A stretch of DNA of 64,000 bases from Neoscytalidium dimidiatum (lineage: Eukaryota; Ascomycota; Dothideomycetes; Botryosphaeriales; Botryosphaeriaceae), in assembly GCA_037367355.1 (NCBI GenBank), contig CM074705.1, positions 496,001 through 560,000 on the forward strand. The letters run 5' to 3'. Positions within the stretch are counted from its first letter, which is position 1. Every line of letters starts with the position of its first letter. Both the position numbers and the translations under genes were made by a program. Below, piece after piece: positions 1 through 10,670 of the stretch. The notes under the pieces are model-generated. The model did not search any database and was not told the origin of the DNA. It was given only the letters and a program-made list of their open reading frames with translations.

Positions 1-1262
1 TCATCGCGAATTCGAAGTTACCCATCTTCAATCCAGATAGAAACCCCGTTCTCAACCGCCTCCTCCGCTGGACGGTCTACAACCACTTCTGCGCGGGCAC
101 CAATCCGCAAGAAGTCCGCAAATCAGTCGCCGAATTCAAGCGCCTGGGCTACCAAGGCGTCATCCTCACGCACGCCAAAGAAGTCGTTCTGGACGAACCT
201 CGCATCCCGCAGCCAAAGGCCAAAGAAGCGCAACCCAACGCGGAAAGCGTGCCTCCACAGCACCTCGAGGCCGTCGAAAAGTGGAAGCAGCATTCCCTCT
301 CCACACTCCAAATGCTCGAGCCAGGCGACTTCCTCGCCCTGAAGTACGTCCCTCGCCTCAAAACCGCGCCACCCCCCTCCCTTGTTTTTCCCACCTCCAC
401 TCGCTCATCTCACTCATCTCACGCTCTCCGAAACAGGCTCACCGGCGCCGGCCCCCTCGCCGTCCACGCCCTCCGCACCCAATCCTCCATCCCGCCGCAC
501 CCCGTCGCTGCCGCCCTCCACGCCATCTGCGCCGCGACGACCGCGCGCGGCTGCCGCCTGTGGCTCGACGGCGAGCAGCAGGCGCTGCAGCGCGGCGTCG
601 ACGCGTGGGCGCTCGGCCTGATGCGGCGCTGGAACGCGGACGGCCGCGCGCGGGTCTACACGACGATCCAGGCGTACCTGAAGGGCGCGCGGGCGAGCGT
701 CGAGAGGCAGGTGGCGCTGGCGGCGCGCGAGGGCTGGGCGCTGGGCGTGAAGCTGGTGCGGGGCGCGTACATCGAGCACGAGGTGCGGGGGTTGATTCAT
801 GACTCGAAGGGGGAGACGGACGCGGCGTACGATGGGATCGCGGCGGGGTTGATTGAGGGGGCGGTGCAGGAGGCGGCTGGGGGGAGGGGGGTGCGGGAGC
901 CGCTGGTGGCGCTGTTTTTGGCCACGCATAATAGGGAGAGTGTGAGGAAGGCGTGTGAGGCGCAGAGGGAGCGTGTGCAGAGAGGGTTGCCGGTGATTAG
1001 GCTTGAGTGTGGGCAGATCGTGGGGATGGCGGATGAGCTGGGATGCGAGCTGGTGCAGAGGTATGAGCAGTGCCTGGCTGATAAGGATGGAGTTAAGGCA
1101 GGTGTGCCGAAGGCGTTCAAGTGTCTTACTTGGGGCTCAGTGGGGGACTGCGTGGGTTATTTGCATCGGCGCGCGATTGAGAATAGGGGCGCAGTGGAGA
1201 GGACGAAGCATATGGCGGTTGCTTTGGGGAAGGAGCTGAGACGAAGGGTATTTGCTGCGTGA
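1..1262 (+). CDS. Proline dehydrogenase (PRODH), 3' part
   Basis: Flavoenzyme of the mitochondrial inner face that oxidises proline to pyrroline-5-carboxylate, the first step of proline catabolism. The frame is open from base 3 through an intron at 344-436 (GTACGT donor, AACAG acceptor) to a TGA at 1260-1262, giving about 388 visible residues. The 5' end lies outside the window. Visible family motifs are LLRWTVYNHFCAGTNPQEV near the edge, KLTGAGPLAV across the splice, KLVRGAYIEHE and FLATHNRES in the barrel, and RRAIENRGAVERT near the C-terminus. The intron length is a multiple of three without stops, so the reading frame would also survive retention. Family assignment rests on these motifs. 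Confidence 0.9.
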   Translation, partial: IANSKLPIFNPDRNPVLNRLLRWTVYNHFCAGTNPQEVRKSVAEFKRLGYQGVILTHAKEVVLDEPRIPQPKAKEAQPNAESVPPQHLEAVEKWKQHSLSTLQMLEPGDFLALKYVPRLKTAPPPSLVFPTSTRSSHSSHALRNRLTGAGPLAVHALRTQSSIPPHPVAAALHAICAATTARGCRLWLDGEQQALQRGVDAWALGLMRRWNADGRARVYTTIQAYLKGARASVERQVALAAREGWALGVKLVRGAYIEHEVRGLIHDSKGETDAAYDGIAAGLIEGAVQEAAGGRGVREPLVALFLATHNRESVRKACEAQRERVQRGLPVIRLECGQIVGMADELGCELVQRYEQCLADKDGVKAGVPKAFKCLTWGSVGDCVGYLHRRAIENRGAVERTKHMAVALGKELRRRVFAA

Positions 1263-1528
1263 GTGTGATCTAGGACGGAACATGTGAGTTGATTGTGATC
1301 CATTGCTTTTGGGAAACCTTGCGAGCTCCTAGTAGGATCGACATCGTTTGATATATAATATAACTATTAGTGGATCTGAATAATAACTTCACAACGGATC
1401 CTTCTTTCTCATTGTACCCATTTCAGAAGCTATCGATCATAACGAAAGTGTAAGATAAGTTCATGCAACGCTCTCGATGCTTCTATTGCCAAGGCATAGT
1501 TCTAAAATAACGAAAGTAGCCCTTTTAT

Positions 1529-2422
1529 TTATGCGTCCTGTCTTGCCTTATCCAAGTCAGACAACAGTTTGCTCTTAGAACACTCTTCATCCCAGTGCTT
1601 CCTCGGCAACTCAAATGTCGAAGTGATGCGGCCATAGGCTATGCCGCCGAGCTGACCAAGCGGCCGAAGCTTATTCAGGTCTATGTGGCTAACATCCGCA
1701 TCCACAGCATCTTCACGCACCCAAAAGCGAGTGGCCTTGATCAAAACCAACCCTGCAACGCTCATGCCATCTAGTTGATGATCGTTGAACTCCTTGATAT
1801 CGATGACCTTGCCCTCGATCGAAAACACCGACTCCTGCACCCGCGCTGGTTTGACCGTATTTGTCGGCGCCTCGTGCAGGCCGGAGATGTCCCACTCCGA
1901 CACACTGTAAGGGGCATCGATAGCTGTCGCGTTGACAGCCTCGATCATGTTCTCCGAGACGGTGTTGATAACGCATTCGCCTGATTCTTTGAGGTTGCGG
2001 TACGTATCTTTGGCGCGGTTTGGCCGCGACGAGAAGCCGACGATGAACATTGGCGGGTCATGATCAATAACCTGAAAGTAGCTAAAAGGGGAGAGGTTCT
2101 TGGTCTTCCCGTCTCCGGACACGGTGCTGACGAAGCCGATGGGCCGTGGGGCGATGCCCGAAATGAGGAGCCGGTAGTTGTTAACGGTTGACCGGTTGGG
2201 TGCGTAAGGGTCGACTTCTACGTGTTTGATTTGGCAATTGTGGCCGCGAACTCCTGCGCCATATTGCCAATTTGGGTCAGGGTGTTTTGTGACTTCGATT
2301 GGTGCGTTGGAGTGGTTGAAATCGGGACGCTTGGCAAGGGTCTGATCGAAATGTCGGACTCTATCTACAATTTTGTATTCGGGTTCGGCAGCCTTAGCGG
2401 CTGTCGCGGTAGAAGAACTCAT
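1529..2422 (-). CDS. Flavin reductase-like (FMN-binding split barrel, DIM6/NTAB) protein
   Basis: Single-exon reading frame of 297 residues from the ATG at 2422-2420 to a TAA at 1531-1529. The frame extends further upstream, but the SSSTATAAK start is chosen because homologous sequence begins only after it. The core from about residue 75 to 230 has the FMN split-barrel layout: RLLISGIAPRPIGFVSTVS, NLSPFSYFQ, then PPMFIVGFSSRP and ECVINTVSE. Members of this fold bind FMN and either reduce flavin or act as small oxidoreductases; the substrate cannot be told from sequence. No signal peptide or membrane segment is visible. It is convergent with the proline dehydrogenase gene. Confidence 0.82.
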   Translation of the reverse strand: MSSSTATAAKAAEPEYKIVDRVRHFDQTLAKRPDFNHSNAPIEVTKHPDPNWQYGAGVRGHNCQIKHVEVDPYAPNRSTVNNYRLLISGIAPRPIGFVSTVSGDGKTKNLSPFSYFQVIDHDPPMFIVGFSSRPNRAKDTYRNLKESGECVINTVSENMIEAVNATAIDAPYSVSEWDISGLHEAPTNTVKPARVQESVFSIEGKVIDIKEFNDHQLDGMSVAGLVLIKATRFWVREDAVDADVSHIDLNKLRPLGQLGGIAYGRITSTFELPRKHWDEECSKSKLLSDLDKARQDA

Positions 2423-3351
2423 TCTGAGTGAAGGGAATAATCTCTGATTTGGTGGAATAGTTAAGGTTGATTTTCTGTGGTGCTCGTGTGTTAGTTTGGC
2501 GAGGAAAGGCAGAAATGGCGCAATCAGACCTACCTCTGGGAAGTTCGAAAGCGGCGAATAACTGATATTGTCGCCATGATCGAGTAGGCAAGCGAGGGGC
2601 AGAAATTTTGCAGATACCGCAAAACCGGTCTTGTTAATTAGTGCCCATATGACTTTGGGTTTACGAATCGCTTTAAGATGTCGTGTCAAATGACGTTCAA
2701 CGATTCCGGGCCGGAAGCCTCAACCGACTTTTAGCTCCGTCGACATCGGAAGGGCGTGGTGTTACGCCTCGCTTTTGCCGACACAAACCGATGTCGGAAA
2801 GTCCAATCCGGTCGTCCACATGGCTGTTCACATGGCCGCTGGCTTAGAAGTACTTTGATAACAGCCTACCTAGTGGATCACCTCTACATTTAATTGCCGC
2901 GAGGTTGATAAGCGCGTCGGACTTCGTTAGGGTTGACGGGGTTTCTATCGTCAGGCTAAAATGATGCCATAGAATTCGATTACCTCCTCATGAATCGCGT
3001 TCTGCTTCCGCACGTAATGAGAGCTTAGGTAAAACAACGCTCGAAGAATTACTTTCAATTAAGCCTACATCTTATAAGTCTCCTACGTCCCCAATGCTTG
3101 GTTTTAAGTGAATATATGTATTATTCCAGTGATTTCATCCCTTGATGCTGATGTGAGTACCGAAATTTAAGAGATGCGGGGTAGACAAAGCCAGAGATAA
3201 GTTTTGTGGAGACAGCAGCGTCTAACCTGGCGAGATACCGCGGAGCCTATCATCGACTTCTCCCAAGTCCTTTTGGGGCCGTGGTAATAACTCGCCTATA
3301 AGTCGGAAAGGTGCCCCGACATTTGAAAGGAGTGATTCATCCTAATCCAGC
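2423..3351. other. Intergenic
   Basis: Region between two divergently read genes, the flavoprotein and the transcription-factor remnant. It would contain both promoters. No coding frame, RNA gene or repeat is recognised. Confidence 0.4.
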
Positions 3352-5949
3352 ATGCCGGCCTCAGCCAAGCGTCAATGCATGGTGGGGAGAAAGGTCTCGA
3401 AAGCGTATGTCGGATCGCAGTGCCAGGACCCCTGACGAAAATTGCTGATATCAAGTAGCTGCGAAAGATGTCGGATGATGAAAGTGAAATGTTCCGGCTT
3501 ACAGCCATGCTCCAGATGTGACCGGAAGAAAGAACGATGCAATTTTGCGGCCGGGAGCAAGCGTATATCCGTCTCCGAAAGGTGAGGGTCCGAGCGGCGA
3601 GGATATCCATCTCCATGATATCCGTAGGCCTGACAAAACGTTCTGTATAGTTATCTCCGGCAACTGGAACGCCGGAATAACCAAATTTTGCCATCTGATC
3701 AACGTGCAAGCTCAGAAGGTCTTCTCCAATCTGGCCGCGAAGGTGTGCACGTGTTTAGCCCGATTGGCTCTAGTAGAGCTTTGGATGCGCTAGCAGAAGC
3801 TGCTACGCCGAATGCGAATCCAGAGGACGACGCAACGGTTGCTAGTGAGTTTTTGAGAGAACAGATACTTAATGACTATGTGTCCAAAAACAGCACACGT
3901 GGTACTAACATCTAACAGCAAGTTCAGACCAATCACCTTGTCATCTCCCCAGTACTGGTAATACTCGGCCCCATCAGGGCGTGGGAGAGACAGACGAGGC
4001 TTTTGTCGGATATGCATTCCAGCAGAATCCACTCGCTGATAATGATCACACATTCGCGAAAATTGGAGGAAGATTCTGTGAGAGATAATCAGGCATTTCC
4101 ATTAGTGAACTTCCGACTGATCAGATTCTGCAGGGTACATGGGGCCTTGCTCATCATGGTCTTTCTGCAGACGTGTTTTGGCTCTTCTTGGTTATCGATT
4201 CCCTGAAGCAAACTGGAATCCTGATCCGGGCCATTTCAACAGTTCTGTCTTCCGCTTGTGTTGGATACCCTTGGGTTCTGACCAAGTACCGGACGTGGCA
4301 GACGTGCCACCCTTGGATTATGCATTGTTACTGTTCAACACGGCAAAGTTCTACCTCGGCCCCATATTTTACATCATTGACGAACAAGATTTCCTGCGCC
4401 AGACTCATGACTTCTACGATAATCCTGCAGTGAAGGCTCTTTCATCAAGACACTGGTATGCTCAATATCTCTTGATTATGGCCTTCGGGAAAGCTTTGAG
4501 TTCAAATAAAAGCTCTCGAAATGAACCCGCAGGCTATAAATATGCTGCTAGGGGTATGGCCTTGATGCCGGACCTTGCAGGGTTAGCTGCAGATCCTATA
4601 CAGGCCGTTCAAGCTCTCGCATTGGGCGCAGTGTATCTTCAGTCTGTGGACATGAGGGTAGGTGCCTCACACCATGTAAGTAAGTGAACTTCCAATCTCG
4701 TCGGGGCTGCTGTTGATGCAGCTCACTGTGACAGATCGGGCACGCACTGCGGATTTGCATAATCGAAGGGTGGCACCGCCATATGCCAGAACAAATAGTA
4801 GGCCTTGAGCACTCCCGTCGATGCAACATCATTTTCTGGATTGTGTACAGATTAGAGCGGTAATTTGGACCGCTCATCGGTGCTCCGTGCTCTATCTGTG
4901 ATGGGGATATCACCGCGAAGCTTCCGTCAGAGATGGACGAGTCTCCTGATGCGTTAAATATGGCATTACACGTGCGGCTATCACGGCTGATGGCTAGAAT
5001 TTTAACAGGCGAGAAAGCCCCATTGGCGTTTCACCATCTATTGGCTAATATATTAACAGCTGTCTATGGAGTTGGAGAAGAATATAACGGGTCTCTGGTG
5101 GCCAACACACAGGAAGTTCTGAGGGAATTGGCACAATTATCCAAGGATATTAACACCTTGCTGAACAATCACTTCCAAGGGTCGATCAGCAAAGCCTCAA
5201 GGATGGCTTTACGACTGATCTTGTCATATCATCACGTGAGGAGCCCCACCTCACTCTCGATCTTCACTCTAATCTGTGTGTCGTTATGACCACCCGGCCA
5301 TTGGTAATGTGCGCTCTTCATATGCATATCAAACACGCAGAGATTCGGACATCAGGCCCTATATCACTGTCGCCGCTGGTGGCGTCGCTTCTGCAGTCAT
5401 GTGTCGACTCTGCGCTCACAATCTTGCGGACGCTACGGGTCATGGGTGACGAAGATCTACTTGGTGACTTGAGCTTGCTCTTTTATTGCCGCAGCATATG
5501 TGCTGATGACTGCTACAGAAGCTTTTCTCCCGTTTCAATTAGAAGATGCATTCTCCTCAGCCTTCATCCTTTACCTTATCCGTGCCATCAGTCCATCTCT
5601 TCTCCGGGATGACAACTGGCCCGAAAACGTCCGATTTATCATGGATAATATGATATCCAAGGGAAGCGTGGTAGCGCCACTACGAAAGCTGGAGCTGGGC
5701 CAATTGGAGCAGGCCATGAGATCTCTACGTCCACATGGCGGTGACGACCTGTTGACACCTTCTCTCAGCACTTACGATCTACGGGAACATCAAGATTCAA
5801 CGCCTGCAACGCCTTCCTTGACGGTCAACGAATCTGGTTGGGACTTGTTTCTCATGAATGGCATGGTCGGTATATCTCCCGGTGAAATGTTGGATCTGGC
5901 GGCGCAGCTCGAAGTGGAAAACACTTTCGCGGCACCCGTGGGCTGGTAG
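3352..5949 (+). pseudogene. Zn2Cys6 fungal transcription factor, broken
   Basis: Reconstructed exons: 3352-3404, 3459-3581, 3651-3844, 3919-4077, 4134-4657, 4735-5235, about 5277-5463 and 5519-5949. The N-terminus holds a perfect binuclear zinc cluster (C-x2-C-x6-C-x5-C-x2-C-x6-C) split by an intron, followed by the linker YLRQLERR. The rest is a fungal-specific transcription factor middle domain: YMGPCSSWSFCRRVL, DYALLLFNTAKFYLG, RRCNIIFWIVYRLER, FLPFQLEDAFSSAF. Two lesions are seen. An in-frame TAA at 4861-4863 follows YRLER where relatives usually have Gln, so CAA to TAA is likely. The intron after YHH (5236-5276) is only 41 bases and ends in TG instead of AG. Targets are unknown; it could have regulated the dead diterpene-type genes at 9-10.7 kb. 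Confidence 0.85.
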
Positions 5950-6007
5950 CTAGATAGCGGGCAAAATCTGCTCCTTTTATGCCACTTTGCATAAATTAGT
6001 CGACGCG

Positions 6008-6027
6008 TTTTTTTTTTTTTTTTTTTT
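6008..6027. repeat. Poly-T tract
   Basis: Uninterrupted run of about 20 T just after the transcription-factor remnant. A simple homopolymer with no other signal. Confidence 0.9.
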
Positions 6028-6316
6028 GAATGACTTTGTGCTTGTTGTAGGCATGACTTTATTAGCGAGGCTAATACGATCTTATTATGTATTAGATAAC
6101 TTGAAAGCACAGAGTTGGGATAGCCGCTGCTTATCTTCTAATGTGTATGATGTTGCGTCGGACGCCCCATATCCTATGTCGGAATACCCTTCCGATGCGG
6201 GGATTTTGCCATTCAAATTCGCCGATGACCTGATCTAACACCACGCGTAGATCCCTCACTTCAAAAGATACAAAATCCAACTGTTCCATTTTTCCATCTT
6301 TTTGTTCAATCTCAAA

Positions 6317-6967
6317 ATGATTCGCACACCCGTTGTTCTGACCAAAGCTTTTGGTCCTCGCCAGGCCTATCGTCCGACTTACAAGCACTTCCTTGGCCTG
6401 ATCCGTGCAATGTCCGCAGCAGCAACTCCGAAGAAGCAATTTGTTTGCATACTTCCGGACAAGCCAAATGTGCTAGAGCAACGAAAGAAAGCGAACCCGT
6501 AAGTGGGACAACTTTTCTTGCCTAATTTCTAGTAAAAAAAATAATTATTTGCGGAATGAATCCCAGTTGAAACGACTCACGATCACATAGCCTGCACCAT
6601 GAAGAAATAAAGCCTCTTATAGCATCCGGAACGATTGTAGCAGGAGGTAAGCCCGCGATGTTCATTGTTTATAGGCGCTGTGTTGCAAGCGTTGGACTGT
6701 GTTCTAACTCGAATTGCAGGAGGAACGTTTGCAGAACATCCAGTTGAAGGAGAGGCTGCGCGACAAACAGGGAGCATGATCATATATGTCGCTGAAAACG
6801 TCGATGCCGTCTGGAACTTGATCAAAAGAGACGCCTACGCGGTTCACGGGGTCTGGGATCTGGAGAAGACGCAGGTCATTCCGGTTCGCAGTCAATCCTT
6901 GCTTAACGAATTAACAGTCACTAACTTAAGGTTTACTAGTACGTCGAGGCTGTGTGCAAACCAATAA
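6317..6967 (+). CDS. YCII-domain protein
   Basis: Three exons: 6317-6498, 6591-6646 and 6720-about 6967, with a clean GTAAGT or GTAAGC donor at each intron. The mature core reads FVCILPDKPNVLEQRKK, HHEEIKPLIASGTIVAGG, GTFAEHPVEGEAARQTGSM, then DAYAVHGVWDLEKTQVIPV. This is the YCII fold (YciI-like small alpha/beta ferredoxin-type domain), whose best-known members are small dehydratase or hydrolase-like proteins of unclear function. The N-terminal 30 residues are basic and hydroxylated and may be a mitochondrial presequence, which is an inference. The exact end is uncertain: residues after VIPV look non-conserved, so a further intron near 6895-6930 is possible. Confidence 0.75.
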
Positions 6968-7951
6968 TTGGAACATCGTCCTGACAGTAACTCCAGATAA
7001 GGTTAGTTCATAGGAACTTTCATTGTTTCATAAGTCGGGTTGCTAATCCAGTGCCGAAGTCGTCCTGGCTCAGATCAGCGTATGTCAACTCATGTATACT
7101 GCCGCACTTGTCAATGCTCTGAAGGCTCTCAAATCCATTCCTGTAATCTTGTCTCACGTCAAAATTAGTGAAATTTACACGAAATTCAACGCGGAGACCA
7201 ATCGTATCGTGACCTTCGTCAGCTCCGAGAGTGTCGATGACGCAATTGATGACTATGGTTTTCGGGAATGTTATCTTTCATTGCGATTTGTTTAGAGCGG
7301 ATGAATTTTTTCCAACGCCCCATTATTATAGACCGGCAAATGGCTTCGACCTGAAGTGCTTATATTGTTAGATGGAATAAGGGTATATTTTGGCATCAAG
7401 TGTATTTCAATAGAGGTTTCAAAAGCTCACGTGAAGATGAAGAGGTAAGTAAATATCGTCTGAGCCTCATTCTCTACGTCCCCACTGTCCTGCGCTTCTT
7501 CCGACAGAGCTACTCGTCACTCATGCTTCAGACCTTGGGTCCTATTATACACCGATTCCGGCCCACAAAAATCCACGACTGTGGGTGGAGCAACATCAGT
7601 GCGTAAAGACCGAACCTCAAATGGCCCCCGATTCCTCGTAAAAAGACACTCTGGGCGCTGAGCACTGAATTTAAACGCCAGGGAGTTTTCCTCTAATGGC
7701 AATAAGCAAATATTCTGACCCCAACACCTTATTCTATACCGCAGTGAACCAGAAGAAAAGGGCTCACACTATATATCGTCGCACAGCTTACCTTGAGCAT
7801 AGCCAAAGCCTAGGATGGAAGAGAGATGAAAAGAGTTTCTAAACAAAAACTGTTTGTGCATATAAAGCCTCTCGCCATAATCGCCTCTTATATCTCCCAG
7901 TTCAATCCACGAGTTGTTTCCCTATTACCACGTATCAAATCACTTCACAAA
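6968..7951. other. Intergenic, no supported gene
   Basis: Several short open frames occur (for example 7092-7295 on the + strand), but none shows a recognisable family, signal peptide or supported splicing. Nothing further can be called. Confidence 0.4.
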
Positions 7952-8321
7952 ATGCCCTTCCTCCGCTACCCCGCTCTCTTCACCGTACTTTCTATAGCCT
8001 ACGGTGCTGGAGCTCCCGAGGTAACCAAAAATCGTAGTTTCGATGTTACAGTCATGTAGATTTAGGGATGCGTTAGGTACGGTACCGCATTCACCAACAC
8101 TACCAGCGGCGGAGCCACCAATACTGGCGAACGCAACACCGAACCCCCGAGGTTTCCGGCTCTACACAGATACCAACTCCAATAATGACGACCACGTTGG
8201 GCAGATCGTGCTCGAATATCCATGGTGGCCAGCGCTCGTATTGTCCTACCAATCGAATCTGTACGAGCACGGCTTTAATACGTCTTTTACCCTCACCTTA
8301 TGCAATGAGGTAGTCAGATGA
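7952..8321 (+). CDS. Candidate small secreted protein (uncertain model)
   Basis: The ATG at 7952 starts MPFLRYPALFTVLSIAYGAG, which looks like a signal peptide ending near AGA. A GTAACC donor follows at 8021. A second open stretch ending at a TGA at 8319-8321 contains PPILANATPNPRGFRLYTDT. No acceptor joins the two in frame with an intron of normal length: the only in-frame one would leave 31 bases. The model is therefore incomplete or the gene is broken. No family is recognised. Confidence 0.25.
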
Positions 8322-8691
8322 GGTAGCAGGAAGAGGGCATTTGTCTGATTCGTAGACATAAGTTGGTTTTTATTTTTCGCCATGAGCCACCTACGATTCA
8401 TTCAATGTGTGATATAGCCTGTACTTGAGTTATAACGCCGCCAAACCCGATGAATGGCGTCCTCGTGCGCTGGCCAATCGCAGCGCTCACCAGCTCGCTC
8501 GACGCAGCCGAGCATGCGCGCGGAGATGAGTCCCTGGATGACGTGCCGTTCGTCGTCATTTTCAAGATGGAGCGAAACTTGCACACATATTGCCCTGTGA
8601 GGCAATGCGAAACAAAATCGAAATATCTAGCCGTTCTTCCGGGAATAAATGTTGGTTGCATCACAAGCTAAACCAACTATTGTCACTCCAA
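8322..8691. other. Intergenic with an unassigned open frame
   Basis: A minus-strand frame at 8402-8605 has mostly G/C third positions and looks codon-biased, but its product matches no family I know. It may be a remnant exon. It lies beside the LTR-like element and could be the far flank of the disrupted diterpene cyclase, though no cyclase motif is visible. Confidence 0.3.
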
Positions 8692-9049
8692 GGATCAAAC
8701 ACCAGGAGGGAGAAAATTGGTCACGGGGTTTTCCTTGAGTGGGTACAAGAAGAGAGAGAGAACAAGTGATGACTGAGCACTGCGTGCGAAGGCCTGTTAC
8801 CAATAGAGTCCAAATTCTATTGTGAAGTTGACCACGAAGGTCAAAGCTATCTAAAGAGTGTGGTTTATATACAAGTAGGAAAGTGCATACAATCTGGTGT
8901 TGCCGTCGAGAGCCCGGCTCATAAGGGCTCGGTGGGTCCGTTCTCGGGTACGCACGTCTTGCAGCACGTGGCTACCTCTTTTCTGGGGAGCCCCCGCAGA
9001 ACGTCCTTTCCTTCCTCATTCCCTATATTGTGGCGGCTGCGCCGTAACA
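8692..9049 (-). mobile_element. LTR-like dispersed repeat, copy A
   Basis: About 358 bases that are similar to 23043-23500. On the minus strand it begins TGTTACGGC, carries a TATATAAAC box (plus-strand 8860s), and ends near GTGTTTGATCC, as expected of an LTR or a solo LTR remnant. Both copies share the block CACGGGGTTTTCCTT and the AGAGAGAGAA run. It lies exactly where the coding match of the diterpene cyclase stops, so it probably inserted into that gene. No clear target-site duplication was found by eye. Confidence 0.7.
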
Positions 9050-10060
9050 CAATCCCGGTTTCTCAGGCTAGAGCTTGCTCGCCCATTTGTTCATAATAAT
9101 TCCATCATGTTCGCACCGGCACGCGCAGATATACCGTATGCACTTTAATATCTGCGGAGCATGACGTGAAACATCATTTGAGTGAAGAAGCGCGAGTAAG
9201 ACGTTGCAGTTGGCGCTCAGACTTCGGTTTCATTCGGACGCATATGTGCGGAAGTGGTCTTTTGCTTCGAAGTCTTGGATCATACGTTTGGGGCTGATCT
9301 CGGTTCCCAAAACTTGCTTGAGTGTCAAGATTCCTTTTGCCGTATCAACCGCATCAGAGCCAACGGCAGGCGCTTCAAGGATCAGTAAGGAACAAGAGGA
9401 AAGGTCACAGTAGATGAACATACCGAACCCAATAGTACCGCCCTGCTCTTTAAAGCATTGTTCCAGAATATTCTTGGCTCTCCAGCATCGGCGAGTCCAA
9501 ATGTCTTGCGCTGTACCCAGATTTTAGAAGTGTGGAGAGGATCTGGCTTGTCTCAGTAACATGAAGCATCACTAAAGATTAAGAAATATACCCAAGAGAG
9601 TTCAAAGTATGTAGTCAAATATGCACTAGGTACGCCTCCTTCATCGCTGTGTAATGACCTTCGGACAACATGTCGAAGGTAGTTTTCTGCTTGGTCGTCC
9701 CACGTCGATGTGTTCATTATATATGCTTCTGTTGACGAAGGGGAAGCCATCATGGCACCGTGCACTTTGCGGTTGCGCAATCGGTTGAAATCTATCTTCC
9801 CGATGAATGCTTCCAGCGAGTGTAGTGCCGTAGCTTTGGCCCTGGCGTAGAGGTAAGCAGGCTTGAAGCGAGATAACTTCGATGCATTGACTCTGACAAG
9901 TTAGTCGCATCTTTTGACATGGAAGGTAATGTCCTTCCGCTTCAGCTCTTCCAGTAGTGCAGGGACAACGATCTCAAACCCCAGTGTTCCGACGCTGACA
10001 TGCATAATGGTCTGTTGCCCGAAGATCATCCCTGCTCGTACCAGCTCGTCAATTTGGCCC
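9050..10060 (-). pseudogene. Class II diterpene cyclase (CPS/ent-kaurene synthase type), fragment
   Basis: Minus-strand translation reproduces the N-terminal half of fungal bifunctional diterpene synthases: TLGFEIVVPALLEELKRK, LSRFKPAYLYARAKATALHS, LEAFIGKIDFN, MASPSSTEAYIMN, TWDDQAENYLR, GGVPSAYLTTYFELSW, HFRTYASE and SANCNVLLALLHSNDVS. These enzymes protonate GGPP using an Asp-rich DxDD motif. Here the motif (plus-strand about 9342-9360) reads DAVD, so the central acid is Val. Damage includes a TAA near the 5' part (about 9905), a frameshift near 9470, a TGA at 9230-9232 at a position expected to be Arg, and truncation at the LTR-like element. It is non-functional. Neighbours are a P450 remnant and a broken regulator. 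Confidence 0.82.
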
Positions 10061-10384
10061 CCCAATTTTCCAAATTAACATTCGAGCAATTCGCGTCATA
10101 CGCTTTGATTGGCTAGATTGATCCTAACATTAGTTATCCAGAGCGCTGCCCACTGATTTCTCGGACGCACCTTTGGGGACGCCGCCGAGGACACGCGGAG
10201 GTAATGGCAACAACAGCAATCTGCGAGTCAACAACTTGCCCGCATCGGCCAACCGACAGGACAGGCATCTCTTTAGTTGGTGGGTCCGGTGAATCCATCC
10301 AAGAAAACACATCCCGATCATCCAACCCCTCAAACACTTTAGAAGTAACTGGGACGCACCCTCTAATCAGAGAATGGTATGGAA

Positions 10385-10670
10385 CAGACCATCTGCGGCA
10401 GGCGCATGCGGGACAGCGCGTACCGGCACTAGTTCGCGACAACGGGACGTCACCAGCCTGCACTTTGGCCAGGGCCGCCACGCCTGCCCTGGCCGCTTCT
10501 TCGCCGCCGCCGCCGAGATCAAGGATGCTGTCGGCCCACCTACTGCTCGGTTACGACTTTTAGGTACCCGGATGGGCGCGGCAGGCCGGCGATTTCGAGC
10601 TCGGATGAGTGGTTGTTTCCGATCCGACGGCAACGCTGCTGGTGAGGAGGCGGGAGTGACGGGCGTGGTT
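10385..10670 (+). pseudogene. Cytochrome P450, C-terminal fragment
   Basis: The plus strand encodes the heme-binding signature FGQGRHACPGRFFA (about 10462-10503) followed, in shifting frames, by EIK, AHLLLGYDF, RYPDG and RPAISSSDEWLFP. This is the C-terminus of a fungal P450, with the Cys heme ligand present. Upstream the MRDSAYRH stretch is followed by a TAG at 10430-10432 where Gln is usual (CAG to TAG). At least three one-base frameshifts occur: before DVTSLHFG, after EIK and after GYDF, with a possible further one after WLFP. The upstream two thirds of the gene were not recognised. Together with the cyclase fragment it suggests a former terpene-modifying pair. Confidence 0.75.

Noticed and set aside
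5464..5494. 31-base intron in the transcription-factor remnant
   Set aside because: Too short; an acceptor at 5518 with a good branch site (CTGATGACTG) gives a normal 55-base intron and restores LEAFLPFQLE.
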